A stretch of DNA of 45,572 nucleotides from Paenibacillus phocaeensis (GTDB lineage: Bacteria > Bacillota > Bacilli > Paenibacillales > Paenibacillaceae): positions 81,738-127,309 of the forward strand of contig NZ_FCOQ01000017.1 of NCBI RefSeq assembly GCF_900021165.1, given 5' to 3'. Both the position numbers and the translations under genes were made by a program. The notes beneath the pieces were generated by a model that was not told the origin of the DNA, ran no database searches, and saw nothing but the letters and a program-made list of their open reading frames with translations. Numbering within the stretch: position 1 is the first letter of the stretch; the number at the start of each line of letters is the position of its first letter. Positions 34,594 to 44,102 of the stretch are shown here, piece by piece.

Positions 34594-35439
34594 ATGTTAA
34601 AGCTTCTTGCAGCGGATGGCATTGATGCTGAAATTCAGGCGCACTATCGGTTGATTACCTCGGTGAAAGAGACTATCGGGATGCATACTCATGATTTCTT
34701 TGAGTTGTTTCTGATCTTGAAAGGAAGAGTTATACACGTCATTAACGGCAACCGACAGCTGCTTCAGGAGAATACGCTGGTCTTTATACGTGATCGGGAT
34801 GTTCATTCCTATGAGCAAACGGATAGCGATTGCCAGTTTATCAATTTGTCGTTTAACCGGGAGGTTCTGGACGACCTGATTGCTTTTTTGGGGGAAGGGT
34901 TCCCGAGCGACAGGCTGCTTGTGCCTGACATGCCGCCTGTGACCCTACTCTCCAAGACAGAGAAGGAATATGTGCGGTATCGTCTCGACCAGCTCCGTTT
35001 GATCCCGCAGGAGAAGAAGCTGGCCGTCAAAGCGGAAGTCCGGGCTATCTTGACCGACCTGTTCTCCCGGTACATCAAGGCCGAAGAGGATCCGGTTGAT
35101 TTGACCGGGCAGCCGGAATGGTTCAGGACGCTATGCAAAGAAGCCAGAAAGAAAGAGCATTTTATACGGGGGACGGCTGCTCTTGTACAATTGTCCGGGA
35201 AATCACATGCCTACGTATGCAGAATGTTCAAACAGTATCTCGGCATGTCTCCGACCCGGTATATCAATGAATTAAGATTGTCCTACGCCGAGAACTTGCT
35301 TCTTAACACGGATCTGGACATCTTGGATATTTGCATGGAGATCGGGCTTGATAACGTCAGTTACTTCTATGACCTGTTTAAGAGAAAGCATGGGCTGACG
35401 CCCCATCGGTATCGTCAGTTTGGATTAGCGCAAAGATAA
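34594..35439 (+). CDS. AraC-family regulator with cupin sensor domain
   Basis: A 281-residue regulator. An N-terminal cupin-like pocket lies at about 15-90 (MHTHDFFELFLILKGRVIHVI) and two AraC helix-turn-helix motifs at about 180-281, the last ending DNVSYFYDLFKRKHGLTP. The frame opens at 34573, but the ATG at 34594 is preferred because the AAGGAGG ribosome site falls inside that extension. Proteins of this layout bind a small sugar and activate catabolic operons. It lies directly upstream of the LplB-type importer and is its likely activator, with tandem ATGTGTT half-sites as candidate targets. Confidence 0.9.
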   Translation: MLKLLAADGIDAEIQAHYRLITSVKETIGMHTHDFFELFLILKGRVIHVINGNRQLLQENTLVFIRDRDVHSYEQTDSDCQFINLSFNREVLDDLIAFLGEGFPSDRLLVPDMPPVTLLSKTEKEYVRYRLDQLRLIPQEKKLAVKAEVRAILTDLFSRYIKAEEDPVDLTGQPEWFRTLCKEARKKEHFIRGTAALVQLSGKSHAYVCRMFKQYLGMSPTRYINELRLSYAENLLLNTDLDILDICMEIGLDNVSYFYDLFKRKHGLTPHRYRQFGLAQR

Positions 35440-35490
35440 CATACTAACTTTTTGCGAATGTATAATAATTACTTGTTATTGACGAGTTAA

Positions 35491-35530
35491 ATAGTATGTG
35501 TTATTTTCTACTTAGCATAATAACTTGTGC
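35491..35530 (+). promoter_or_regulatory. Shared control element, copy 2 (importer operon promoter)
   Basis: The second copy of the 40-base element at 33361, with TTGACG just upstream at 35479-35484 and CATAAT at 35516-35521 as a possible -10. It is the only promoter-like region before the importer operon. Confidence 0.5.
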
Positions 35531-35622
35531 ACTTGAGGATAGTCATTGTTGTAGGGCGGAGGACGGTAAACCGGGCGTCCGGTCGCTCCGGGCTATCGCA
35601 GGGTTAAATCTGGGGGTGAAAA

Positions 35623-35636
35623 TGTATGCGCTTACA
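35623..35636 (+). promoter_or_regulatory. CcpA (cre) site in the importer operon leader
   Basis: TGTATGCGCTTACA is a near-perfect palindrome that matches the cre consensus with one mismatch. It lies downstream of the likely promoter and about 98 bases before the first gene, so CcpA bound here would act as a roadblock when preferred sugars are present. Confidence 0.65.
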
Positions 35637-35733
35637 TTATGGGGGGTATAGGCGATTTGGTTCGGTATCTTGATGAGTTTCGCATATGCGCACGGCTCTG
35701 CCACAACATTTTAACAGTCAGGAGGTGTTCGTT

Positions 35734-36648
35734 GTGCAGACAACCCATAACAGGCTCATGACCAGGATCATCAAGCACAGGTATCTCTACCTTATGGTGC
35801 TTCCGGGCTTTCTGACACTGTTGATCTTTCACTATTTTCCGATGTACGGCATTTTAATCGCCTTCAAGGACTTCAGTGCTTCCAAAGGGATTTGGGGAAG
35901 CGAGTGGGTGGGGTTTAAATACTTCACCGCTTTTTTTAATGATCCCATGGCTTACCGGGTATTAAAGAATACCTTGCTTCTCGGTTTGTATACGTTATTC
36001 TGGTCATTTCCGGCACCGATTCTATTGGCTTTGCTGTTTAACGAACTGAAGAACAAGGGGTTTAAGAAATTTGTACAGACGGTATCCTATTTCCCTCACT
36101 TTATTTCCGTGGTCATTGTTGCGGGAATGTTAAAGGAATTTACGGCGAGGGATGGCTTGTTTAACCATATTGTGACCTTTTTTGGCGGAGATCCGGTGAT
36201 GTTTCTACTTGAGCCGGCTTATTTTCGAACCATCTTCATCTCTTCCGGCATATGGCAAGGCGTAGGTTTTGGCACGATTATCTACCTTGCTGCATTAAGC
36301 GGCATCGATCCTACTCTCTATGACGTAGCCGAGGTTGACGGGGCTGGCCGATGGAAGAAGGTCGTGCATATCACTTGGCCGTCGCTGAAACCGACGACGA
36401 TCATTTTATTGATTTTTGCCGTGGGCGGTATTCTCGGGAGTGACTTTCAGAAGATCATTCTGCTTTATTCGCCCGAGACGTACGGAGTCGCGGATGTGAT
36501 AGGATCCTATGTTTATCGTCAAGGGATCTTGGGCGCTCAATATGAATACACGACGGCTATCGGGTTATTTATGTCGCTGATCTCGTTTATTATTCTTTAC
36601 TTGACCAATTGGTTCAGCCGAAAGGTGTCGGAGACGAGTTTGTTCTAG
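35734..36648 (+). CDS. Sugar ABC transporter permease, LplB type
   Basis: A 304-residue six-helix permease with the LplB block YLYLMVLPGFLTLLIFHYFP and the EAA loop LYDVAEVDGAGRWKKV. The start is taken as the GTG at 35734, which has AGGAGGTG upstream; the longer frame from 35686 would add 16 non-family residues. It is first of the importer-mannosidase operon. The LplC-type gene starts 11 bases after its stop. Together with the lipoprotein at 37589 it imports an oligosaccharide, probably an alpha-mannoside given the GH38 enzyme downstream. Confidence 0.9.
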   Translation: MQTTHNRLMTRIIKHRYLYLMVLPGFLTLLIFHYFPMYGILIAFKDFSASKGIWGSEWVGFKYFTAFFNDPMAYRVLKNTLLLGLYTLFWSFPAPILLALLFNELKNKGFKKFVQTVSYFPHFISVVIVAGMLKEFTARDGLFNHIVTFFGGDPVMFLLEPAYFRTIFISSGIWQGVGFGTIIYLAALSGIDPTLYDVAEVDGAGRWKKVVHITWPSLKPTTIILLIFAVGGILGSDFQKIILLYSPETYGVADVIGSYVYRQGILGAQYEYTTAIGLFMSLISFIILYLTNWFSRKVSETSLF

Positions 36649-36659
36649 GTGGTGGGGAT

Positions 36660-37556
36660 TTGAAAAAGGCTAACATCGGTTCAAAAGCTTTCGATGTTCT
36701 CAATTTTGTGATCATGCTGTTCATTTTGATAGTCGTGTTGTACCCGATTTTACATATCATCGCAACCTCGCTAAGCAGCACGCGATATATCTCTTCCGGG
36801 AGCGTCACTATTTGGCCGAAGGGATTTAACCTGGAAGCTTACTCAACCGTCTTTCAAGATCCGTACATCTTTAAAGGATATTTGAATTCGATCCTTTACG
36901 CGGCGGGTTCTACGGGCATTATGCTGTTGTTCACGGCGCTGATGGCCTACCCTCTCACGATTCCCGGGTTTGCAGGCAAGAAGTTTCTTACGTTGTTCCT
37001 CATGGTCACGATGTTCTTCGGCGGCGGCTTGATCCCGACCTATCTGCTGATGCGGAGTCTGAATCTATTGGATACGATATGGGTTATGATTCTTCCGGGA
37101 GCGGTCAGCGCTTACAACGTGTTTCTATTCCGTACCTTCTTCTTGAATATCCCGTCTGAGTTGAAGGACTCTGCTTATATCGACGGGGCCAATGATTTGG
37201 TAGTCCTCTTCAGAATCATCCTGCCCTTGTCAAAGGCGCTGATCGCAACCTTTGCGCTGTTCGGCCTGGTGGGAAGCTGGAACAGCTGGTTCGAAGCCCT
37301 GATCTATCTGCGAGACCAAGATAAGTATCCTCTGCAGATGGTATTAAGAAACTATTTGTTTACTTTGGACACAACCGCGATTCAAGGACGGGTAGGGGGC
37401 GGCGCCGTCGCCATCAATGCCCCGGGGGAGGCGCTGGATCCGAAGGCGGTACGCATGAGCGTGATCATCATCACGATGTTTCCGATCATGTGCATTTACC
37501 CGATCTTCCAGAAGCATTTTACCAAAGGAATTTTTGTGGGCTCTATTAAAGGGTAA
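36660..37556 (+). CDS. Sugar ABC transporter permease, LplC type
   Basis: A 298-residue permease with the EAA loop LKDSAYIDGANDLVVLF and C-terminal tail KHFTKGIFVGSIKG. The start is taken as the TTG at 36660 with GGTGGTGGGGA before it, giving a protein of normal length; the frame from 36609 overlaps the previous gene. It partners the LplB-type permease just upstream, and the binding protein follows 32 bases after its stop. Confidence 0.88.
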   Translation: MKKANIGSKAFDVLNFVIMLFILIVVLYPILHIIATSLSSTRYISSGSVTIWPKGFNLEAYSTVFQDPYIFKGYLNSILYAAGSTGIMLLFTALMAYPLTIPGFAGKKFLTLFLMVTMFFGGGLIPTYLLMRSLNLLDTIWVMILPGAVSAYNVFLFRTFFLNIPSELKDSAYIDGANDLVVLFRIILPLSKALIATFALFGLVGSWNSWFEALIYLRDQDKYPLQMVLRNYLFTLDTTAIQGRVGGGAVAINAPGEALDPKAVRMSVIIITMFPIMCIYPIFQKHFTKGIFVGSIKG

Positions 37557-37588
37557 GCGGTTGAATTGTTAAATGAGGGGGAAATCCA

Positions 37589-39211
37589 ATGAGTAAATGG
37601 ATGAAAGTAATGGTTCTTGGATGGGTTGCGCTGTTGGCTTTGTCCGGATGTTCGAGCGGTTCCAAGAACGCGGCTGGCAACGAAGACGAACCAGAAGTGA
37701 TGCGGTTCTCGGTAACGCTGCCGTCAAACGGCGTAGATAACCCCAACAGTATGGTGGGCCAAGAATGGCATAAACGGATGGAAGCTTATATGGGCAAGAA
37801 GGTCGAGATCGAGTATAACTATATTCCGTCTTCCGAGTATGACGAGAAGGTCAAACTCATGATCGCCAGCGACGATTTGACGGACTTCTTCGTTACGCCC
37901 CTCTTCTATGACACCACCGAGATGGCCAAACAAGGCCAACTGCTGGAGTTGGTTCAATACAAAGATTTAATGCCGAATTATATGAACTACATCAGCAAAG
38001 TCAAGAACGGGATGAAGCGGGTAACGGATGCCGAGGGCAAAATGTATACCTTTAAGGAAACCTCTACACCGAGATTTCCGGAGGATCGCGGTATGCTCAT
38101 TCAGAATACCTCGGCTTACCGTTATGACGTGTTGAAGAGCAATAATATCGAAATTCCGGAAACCTTGGATGAATTTTATGAAGCGGCCAAGAAGCTCAAA
38201 GCGCTCTACCCCGACAAATATCCGGTCGCTACGAAATGGAACAGCTTGAGATCCCTGTTCTCGGCGAATCACATTCGGGACGAAATCTTCTGGGATGGCG
38301 AGAAGTATGTATACGGAGTTTTGGATGAGGGCTATAAAGATGCGCTCCAATTCGCCAACAAACTGTATTCGGAGAAGTTGCTTGATCCGGAGTATACGAT
38401 TGATACCGACGATACGCTGAAAAGAAAAGCGTTAAACGGCGACAACTTCATGTGGCTGACGCAGTGGTTTACAACGCCGGCCGAATATACGAGAACGGCC
38501 AACGACGGCAAGATCTTCGCGGTTTCGCTGTATCCCGACAATCCGAAATACGGAAAAGCTTGGCAGGAGGTTGTCAACGCCAATACCCCTGATTTGGGCT
38601 GGGGAGCTTACGGTGTGAGCTCGAAAGTGAAAAACCCTGAAGAATTGATTAAATTCATTGATTATCAGTACTCCGATGAAATGATCCGACTGATCACATG
38701 GGGGATTGAAGGCACGACCTATACCCTGGGGAAAGACGGGGTTCCGACCTTTGTAGACTCGTTGAAAACGGCCAAGGACCCTTGGTTGGAAGGGGATAAA
38801 TACGGCATGCGTGCAAGCCGCAACTATAACCCCGGCTTACAGATGGTGAACGACGCCAGGGCGTTCGTTGATTTTGCCGCGACGGACTATACGGTATTTG
38901 GAGGCAAATATGAAGAGGTGCCGATTGAGAAGTCTGGATTTTTGACAAGTCTGCCGATGCCTGAGAACGAGTATGTTCCTTCCTGGCTGAGCGAGCCGTC
39001 GATTCAACTTACGGGGGACGAAAGTCAGCGAATCTCGGAGATCATGAACCCGGTCAAAACGTTCGTGACGGAAGAACAAGCCAAATTTGTAGCAGGGAAG
39101 AACAGCTTCGACAATTGGCAGGCGTTCACGGACAAGATTCATAAAATGGGCAACATCGATGAGGTGCTCCAAATCTATAACGCTGCTGCGCAAAGAGCGA
39201 TGTCCAACTGA
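37589..39211 (+). CDS. Extracellular oligosaccharide-binding lipoprotein, LplA type
   Basis: A 540-residue lipoprotein with lipobox LSGC (Cys21), a short Ser/Asn linker and a large family 1 solute-binding fold (MRFSVTLPSNGVDNPNSM onwards). The length matches the LplA group, which is longer than MalE. AGGGGGAAA lies before the ATG. It delivers the substrate to the permeases at 35734-37556; the GH38 alpha-mannosidase starts 36 bases after its stop, so the cargo is probably a mannose-containing oligosaccharide. Confidence 0.9.
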   Translation: MSKWMKVMVLGWVALLALSGCSSGSKNAAGNEDEPEVMRFSVTLPSNGVDNPNSMVGQEWHKRMEAYMGKKVEIEYNYIPSSEYDEKVKLMIASDDLTDFFVTPLFYDTTEMAKQGQLLELVQYKDLMPNYMNYISKVKNGMKRVTDAEGKMYTFKETSTPRFPEDRGMLIQNTSAYRYDVLKSNNIEIPETLDEFYEAAKKLKALYPDKYPVATKWNSLRSLFSANHIRDEIFWDGEKYVYGVLDEGYKDALQFANKLYSEKLLDPEYTIDTDDTLKRKALNGDNFMWLTQWFTTPAEYTRTANDGKIFAVSLYPDNPKYGKAWQEVVNANTPDLGWGAYGVSSKVKNPEELIKFIDYQYSDEMIRLITWGIEGTTYTLGKDGVPTFVDSLKTAKDPWLEGDKYGMRASRNYNPGLQMVNDARAFVDFAATDYTVFGGKYEEVPIEKSGFLTSLPMPENEYVPSWLSEPSIQLTGDESQRISEIMNPVKTFVTEEQAKFVAGKNSFDNWQAFTDKIHKMGNIDEVLQIYNAAAQRAMSN

Positions 39212-39247
39212 GCGAACTACTACAGAAAACATAGGATGTGAGAAACC

Positions 39248-42200
39248 ATGAAGAATAAAAAAGAGATTTTATTCCATGCGGAAAAGCTGCTGACTAAAAA
39301 GAACCCATTTATGATGACGAAGGTTTCGCCAATCGATTTCACCGGTTTTACGACGAAGGAACAGCTGTTCCTTCATGAGCTGGACGGACAGCCGTTCCGG
39401 GAGATCGCCCCGGGCCAACGTTGGGGAGACCGATGGGAATACGGCTGGTTTCGGGGGACCATTGTGGTTCCGAAGGAAGCTGAGGGTAAACGGCTCGTGG
39501 CCGTGCTTGACTTTGGATCCGAAGCGACCGTGTATATCAACGGGATCGTAAGCGGTGCGAAGGACCTTAACCATCATTATCTAACTTTAACGCGCTCGGC
39601 GAAGGCTGGGGAGCGCTTCGAGCTTGTCGCGGAAGCTTATGCCGGACATACGGATGTTCAGCCTGTGTTCGGAGAGTCGCAACTCTGTATTTTTGAAGAG
39701 GAAGTGTATCAATTTTTCATCGATTTGGAGTGTTTGTATGATCTTCGCAATCATCTCGATGCCACCTCCCTTCGTGTTGCGGAAATCGACCGTTGCCTAA
39801 CGCAGGTATTTGCTGCGCTCGACCTCACTTTACGTCAGGAATCACTGGAGGAGAACGTGAAGCGGTGCCGGCAAATCATGGAGCCGCTCTTGGCTTGCGT
39901 CAACGGTTCAACGGTGCCTACGCTCTATCTTATGGGTCAGTCCCACCTGGATGTGGCCTGGTTATGGCCGATTGAAGAGACGAAACGGAAGATAGCGCGG
40001 ACGATGTCCAATCAGCTGGCGCTGATCGACGAATATCCGGAATACCGTTACACCCAGAGTCAGCCGTATTTATTTCAATTGGTCAAGACGTTGTATCCGG
40101 AATTGTATGCGCGCATCAAACAGGCGGTGAAGGAAGGGAAGATCATCCCGGAAGGTTCGATGTGGGTAGAGCCGGACACGAATTTGCCCGGCGGGGAGAG
40201 CCTAATCCGCCAGGCTATGCACGGAAAGCGGTTCTTCAAGGAAGAGTTCGGTGTGGAGAATGAGATGTTGTGGCTGCCTGATGTATTCGGCTATTCCGGG
40301 AACCTTCCGCAAATTATGAAGGGCTGCGGCATTAAGTATTTCGGCTCGGTGAAGCTGTTCGGTACTTATGATAATGTTGCGGATCCGTTCCCGCATAATA
40401 CATTCCTGTGGGAAGGGATCGACGGCTCGCAAGTCCTGACGCATTTGCTTAACTACGGCGACGACTACCCGATTCGGATCAGACCGTCCTTCTTAATCCG
40501 TCAGTGGAGTGACCGCGTTCAGTTGGAAGGGATCTCCACCCGGCTTACCCAGTTCGGTCACGGGGACGGAGGCGGCGGATCCAATCGAGATGATCTCGAG
40601 TTTCTGCGCAGGTTGGGCAATTTGGAAGGTGTCCCGAAGACGAAGCATGGATCGCCAATCGAATATTTCGAGGATCAGATCAAGCGGGGCATCCCGGATG
40701 TCAAATACGTCGGCGAACTCTATTATCCGGCGCACCGCGGGACATACACGACACAAGCGCTGATTAAGAAGCTGAACCGGAAGGCGGAGATCGGCTTCCG
40801 TGAAGTCGAGTTGTGGGGGGCGGCAGCGGAGCTGCTTCAGAAACGCGCTTACCCTCATAAGGAATTGGATTCATTGTGGAAGACCTTGCTGCTGCATCAA
40901 TTCCATGATATTTTGCCGGGCTCATCCATTCACCGCGTCCATGAAGAGGCGCAGCTTGCGCTGAAGGAATTGAATGCGAACGTGTACGGATTGGCTTCAA
41001 CAGCAAGAGAGTCGATTACGGACGACGATGCTTCCCGGGTTACCGTCTTCAACTCGTTATCTTGGCCCCGTAAGGAACTGGTTGCCTTGCCTGCCGGCGT
41101 GCATGGAATCTCGGACGAGAACGGAGCCGCCCTGCCGGTCCAACAGTACGAAGGAGCAAATTATGCCGAAGTGGAGGCTCCTTCCATGGGCTGGTCAACG
41201 TACCGGATCGAACCGGGAGTGGCCGATGGTCCTGCGGCGTCCGCCGTATTTGCGACGGAATCGCGGCTGGAGAACGAATGGATTGGACTTGAATTGAATG
41301 GACGAGGCGAGATCACAAGTATTTTTGACAAAGAGACCGGGATGGATTGGGCAGCGGAAAACTGTAATGTCATGCGGATGTATCGGGATCAGAATTCGGA
41401 TTTCGATGCTTGGGAGATCGATCGGCGCTACCGCCTGGCTCCGATTGAGTTAAACGAAACTGCCAAGGTATCGGTTACCGCGAACGGCCCGCACTTCGCG
41501 AATATTCGAGTGGAACGCCAAATCAACCAATCGACCTTCGTCCAGGATATTCGGCTGCGCGCCGGCAGCCGTCGGGTCGAGTTCCATACGACGATGCATT
41601 GGCAAGAAAAGAATAAGCTGCTGAAAGTCGATTTCCCGGTGCGCGTCCATACAAACGAGTCGCTGCAGGAAATTCAGTTCGGTTACGTCAAGAGACCGAA
41701 TCACGCTTCGCGTCCGCATGATGCGGATCAGTATGAGGTGGTCCATCATAAGTGGTCGGCGCTAGCAGAAGCGAACCGCGGCTTTGCGCTGCTGAATGAC
41801 TGCAAATACGGAATTTCCGTCGACGACAATCTCATGAGTTTAACGCTGCTCCGCGCTCCGACCTGGCCGGATGAGACGTCCGATCAAGGGGTGCATCACT
41901 TTACTTACGGGTTCACCTTCTGGGAGGGGGCGTTCCTCGACAGCCCCGTCGTAAGGGAAGCCTACGAGTTGAATTATCCGGTTAGTCTTGCGGCGGGAGG
42001 AAGCCATGAAACGCAGTCCTTGCTCGCCGTCGATAAGGCAAATGTGATCGCTGAAACGGTGAAACTTGCCGAAGACGGATCGGGGGACTGGATCGTGCGC
42101 CTGTACGAGAGCAAAGGAGCTTCCGTTGCGTGCGGGCTTCATTTCGGGTTGCCCGTTGCGGCGGCATCCGAGACCACGATGCTGGAGGAGAAGTTGGCGG

Positions 42201-42289
42201 AGTTGCCGCATGAGGGAGGTAAGATGTCGCTTCAGTTCCGTCCGTTCGAGGTGAAGACGATCCGGCTCCGGCTGAACGGGAGGAAGTAA
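39248..42289 (+). CDS. Alpha-mannosidase, glycoside hydrolase family 38
   Basis: A 1013-residue cytoplasmic enzyme that removes alpha-linked mannose by a zinc-dependent retaining mechanism. GH38 marks are the zinc motif SHLDVAWLW (His233, Asp235), the nucleophile Asp345 in WLPDVFGYSGNLPQI and a further zinc histidine, His438, in FGHGDGGGG. A long C-terminal beta-sandwich region completes the usual length for the family. No signal peptide is seen, so it acts on imported sugars. It is cotranscribed with the importer at 35734-39211. Linkage preference (1,2, 1,3 or 1,6) cannot be read from sequence. The gene at 42374 follows after 84 bases. Confidence 0.95.
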   Translation: MKNKKEILFHAEKLLTKKNPFMMTKVSPIDFTGFTTKEQLFLHELDGQPFREIAPGQRWGDRWEYGWFRGTIVVPKEAEGKRLVAVLDFGSEATVYINGIVSGAKDLNHHYLTLTRSAKAGERFELVAEAYAGHTDVQPVFGESQLCIFEEEVYQFFIDLECLYDLRNHLDATSLRVAEIDRCLTQVFAALDLTLRQESLEENVKRCRQIMEPLLACVNGSTVPTLYLMGQSHLDVAWLWPIEETKRKIARTMSNQLALIDEYPEYRYTQSQPYLFQLVKTLYPELYARIKQAVKEGKIIPEGSMWVEPDTNLPGGESLIRQAMHGKRFFKEEFGVENEMLWLPDVFGYSGNLPQIMKGCGIKYFGSVKLFGTYDNVADPFPHNTFLWEGIDGSQVLTHLLNYGDDYPIRIRPSFLIRQWSDRVQLEGISTRLTQFGHGDGGGGSNRDDLEFLRRLGNLEGVPKTKHGSPIEYFEDQIKRGIPDVKYVGELYYPAHRGTYTTQALIKKLNRKAEIGFREVELWGAAAELLQKRAYPHKELDSLWKTLLLHQFHDILPGSSIHRVHEEAQLALKELNANVYGLASTARESITDDDASRVTVFNSLSWPRKELVALPAGVHGISDENGAALPVQQYEGANYAEVEAPSMGWSTYRIEPGVADGPAASAVFATESRLENEWIGLELNGRGEITSIFDKETGMDWAAENCNVMRMYRDQNSDFDAWEIDRRYRLAPIELNETAKVSVTANGPHFANIRVERQINQSTFVQDIRLRAGSRRVEFHTTMHWQEKNKLLKVDFPVRVHTNESLQEIQFGYVKRPNHASRPHDADQYEVVHHKWSALAEANRGFALLNDCKYGISVDDNLMSLTLLRAPTWPDETSDQGVHHFTYGFTFWEGAFLDSPVVREAYELNYPVSLAAGGSHETQSLLAVDKANVIAETVKLAEDGSGDWIVRLYESKGASVACGLHFGLPVAAASETTMLEEKLAELPHEGGKMSLQFRPFEVKTIRLRLNGRK

Positions 42290-42373
42290 GGATATCCGGG
42301 CGTGCCGCGGAATGGGAGCGACAGCGTGGCGATTTCATTCTATCAAAACGACAAAGGTCGGGAGGTAATCGAA

Positions 42374-44008
42374 ATGAAATGGAAACCGTGGAAGAGTGCG
42401 GGGATATGGGGCTGCGTGATGCTGACGATCCTGACGGCACCGGTTGCCGCAGCTGCGGCGCAAGCCGAGGATGCCGGCGGCCAGCAAACGGAGGTAAGCG
42501 GGAAGAGGATCGACGTCTCGAAGCCGTTCATGATTAAGGTGGTGGATGCCGAGACAGGCCGGGGGATTCCTCAAGTTCAGTTGAAGACGACGAACAACAT
42601 TCTGTATTATACGGACAGTGCGGGGGTCGTGGCTTTCGATGAGCCAGGCCTGATGGATCAGTTGGTTTTCTTCCATCTGTCGAGCGACGGCTACGATATC
42701 CCTGCCGACATGTTCGGCAATCGGGGGCAGGCGGTACAGATAAAGCCCGGGGGCAGCGTTACGCTGGAGATGAACCGGATCAACCTTGCCGAGCGGCTGT
42801 ACCGGGTTACAGGCCAAGGGATTTATCGCGACAGCTTGCTGGTTGGTCAGAAAGCGCCGATTCAGGAGCCGCTGATCAACGGCTTGGTCATGGGGCAGGA
42901 TTCCGTACAGACTATCGAGTACAAGGATAAGCTGTACTGGTTCTGGGGCGATACCGACCGGCCCGCCTATCCGCTGGGGAACTTCCGTGTGACGGGGGCA
43001 ACATCCGAACTGCCGCAACAAGGCGGACTGGATCCGGATGTCGGCGTGAATCTGAGCTATTTTACGAAGGAAGATGGATTTGTCAAAAGCTTGGTGCCCG
43101 AGCTGCCCGACGGTGCAGGCATCGCCTGGGTATTCGGTCTGATGACCGCCAAGGACAGCACCGGGCAGCAGCGCCTGCTCGCCGGCTACAGCACGCATAA
43201 TCCCGAGCTCAGCGCCTTCGGCATTCTCGCCTTTAACGACACGGAGAAGGAGTTCGAGCAGGTCGTCCAGTTCCCGTTCAAGGACGATTGGCGCCATCCG
43301 GGCGGCCAGGCAAGCTATTACGAGGAGGACGGGAAGGGATATTGGCTCTTTACCGAACACCGGATGCCGAATTTGCGCGTTGCCGCCAGTTATGAAGCCA
43401 TCATCGATTACACCCAATACGAGTCGTTTACGTGCCTGACGCCCGGAACGACATACAACGGGGCGCAAACCTCGCTCGAACGCGATGAGAACGGCAACCT
43501 CGTATGGGGCTGGAAGAAGGATACGCCGCCGCTGACCCAAGATCAAGAGAAGGAGCTGATCCAGCTTGGACTGCTCCAAGCTGACGATCCGAAATATAAT
43601 CAACTGAAAGATACCGATACCGGCGAAGATGTGAAGATCGCCTCAAGCTCCATCGAATGGAACGATTACCGGCAGCGTTACGTCATGATTGGACAGCAGC
43701 TCGAAGGCAAGACTTCGGTACTTGGGGAAATCTGGTATGCGGAAGCTCCATCGCCTCAAGGTCCTTGGACCGAGGCCAAGAAGATCGTAACGCATAACAA
43801 CTATACGTTCTATAACGTGGCTCAGCATAAATCCTTCCATAAGGACGGCGGCCGGGTGATCTACTTCGAAGGAACTTATACGAATACGTTCACGGATCAT
43901 GTCCCCACGCCGCGCTATAACTACAATCAGATCATGTACAAACTTGATTTGTCTAACCCGAAGCTCGGGCTTGAGCCGGTTCAAGGAGCAGCCGAACAGC
44001 CAGAGTGA
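42374..44008 (+). CDS. Secreted protein with regulatory-like N-domain and propeller-like core (unknown function)
   Basis: About 544 residues from the ATG at 42374, chosen because GGGAGGTAA lies just before it; the frame also opens at 42302. A signal peptide ends near AAAAAQA. A carboxypeptidase-regulatory-like beta domain follows (FMIKVVDAETGRGIPQVQL). Next comes a region with blocks such as LYWFWGDTDRPAYPLGNF, GRVIYFEGTYTNTF and PTPRYNYNQIMYKLDL, resembling DUF4185 or GH43-like five-bladed propellers. From memory, similar proteins occur in Planctomycetes and Verrucomicrobia, unusual relatives for a Firmicute. It may act outside the cell on the glycan whose fragments the operon imports. Activity is unknown. 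Confidence 0.7.
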   Translation: MKWKPWKSAGIWGCVMLTILTAPVAAAAAQAEDAGGQQTEVSGKRIDVSKPFMIKVVDAETGRGIPQVQLKTTNNILYYTDSAGVVAFDEPGLMDQLVFFHLSSDGYDIPADMFGNRGQAVQIKPGGSVTLEMNRINLAERLYRVTGQGIYRDSLLVGQKAPIQEPLINGLVMGQDSVQTIEYKDKLYWFWGDTDRPAYPLGNFRVTGATSELPQQGGLDPDVGVNLSYFTKEDGFVKSLVPELPDGAGIAWVFGLMTAKDSTGQQRLLAGYSTHNPELSAFGILAFNDTEKEFEQVVQFPFKDDWRHPGGQASYYEEDGKGYWLFTEHRMPNLRVAASYEAIIDYTQYESFTCLTPGTTYNGAQTSLERDENGNLVWGWKKDTPPLTQDQEKELIQLGLLQADDPKYNQLKDTDTGEDVKIASSSIEWNDYRQRYVMIGQQLEGKTSVLGEIWYAEAPSPQGPWTEAKKIVTHNNYTFYNVAQHKSFHKDGGRVIYFEGTYTNTFTDHVPTPRYNYNQIMYKLDLSNPKLGLEPVQGAAEQPE

Positions 44009-44030
44009 GCGCACGAGGATGGATAACTGA

Positions 44031-44080
44031 ACAAGGACCTTTCCGGTAAAACCCATTGGGATGCCGGAAAGGTCCTTGTT
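44031..44080. terminator. Bidirectional terminator ending the mannoside operon
   Basis: ACAAGGACCTTTCCGG at 44031-44046 pairs perfectly with CCGGAAAGGTCCTTGT at 44064-44079. The T-tract is only moderate, but the 16-bp stem is strong and lies between convergent genes. Confidence 0.75.
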
Positions 44081-44102
44081 GATTTGGGCGAGGGGAGATT
44101 TC

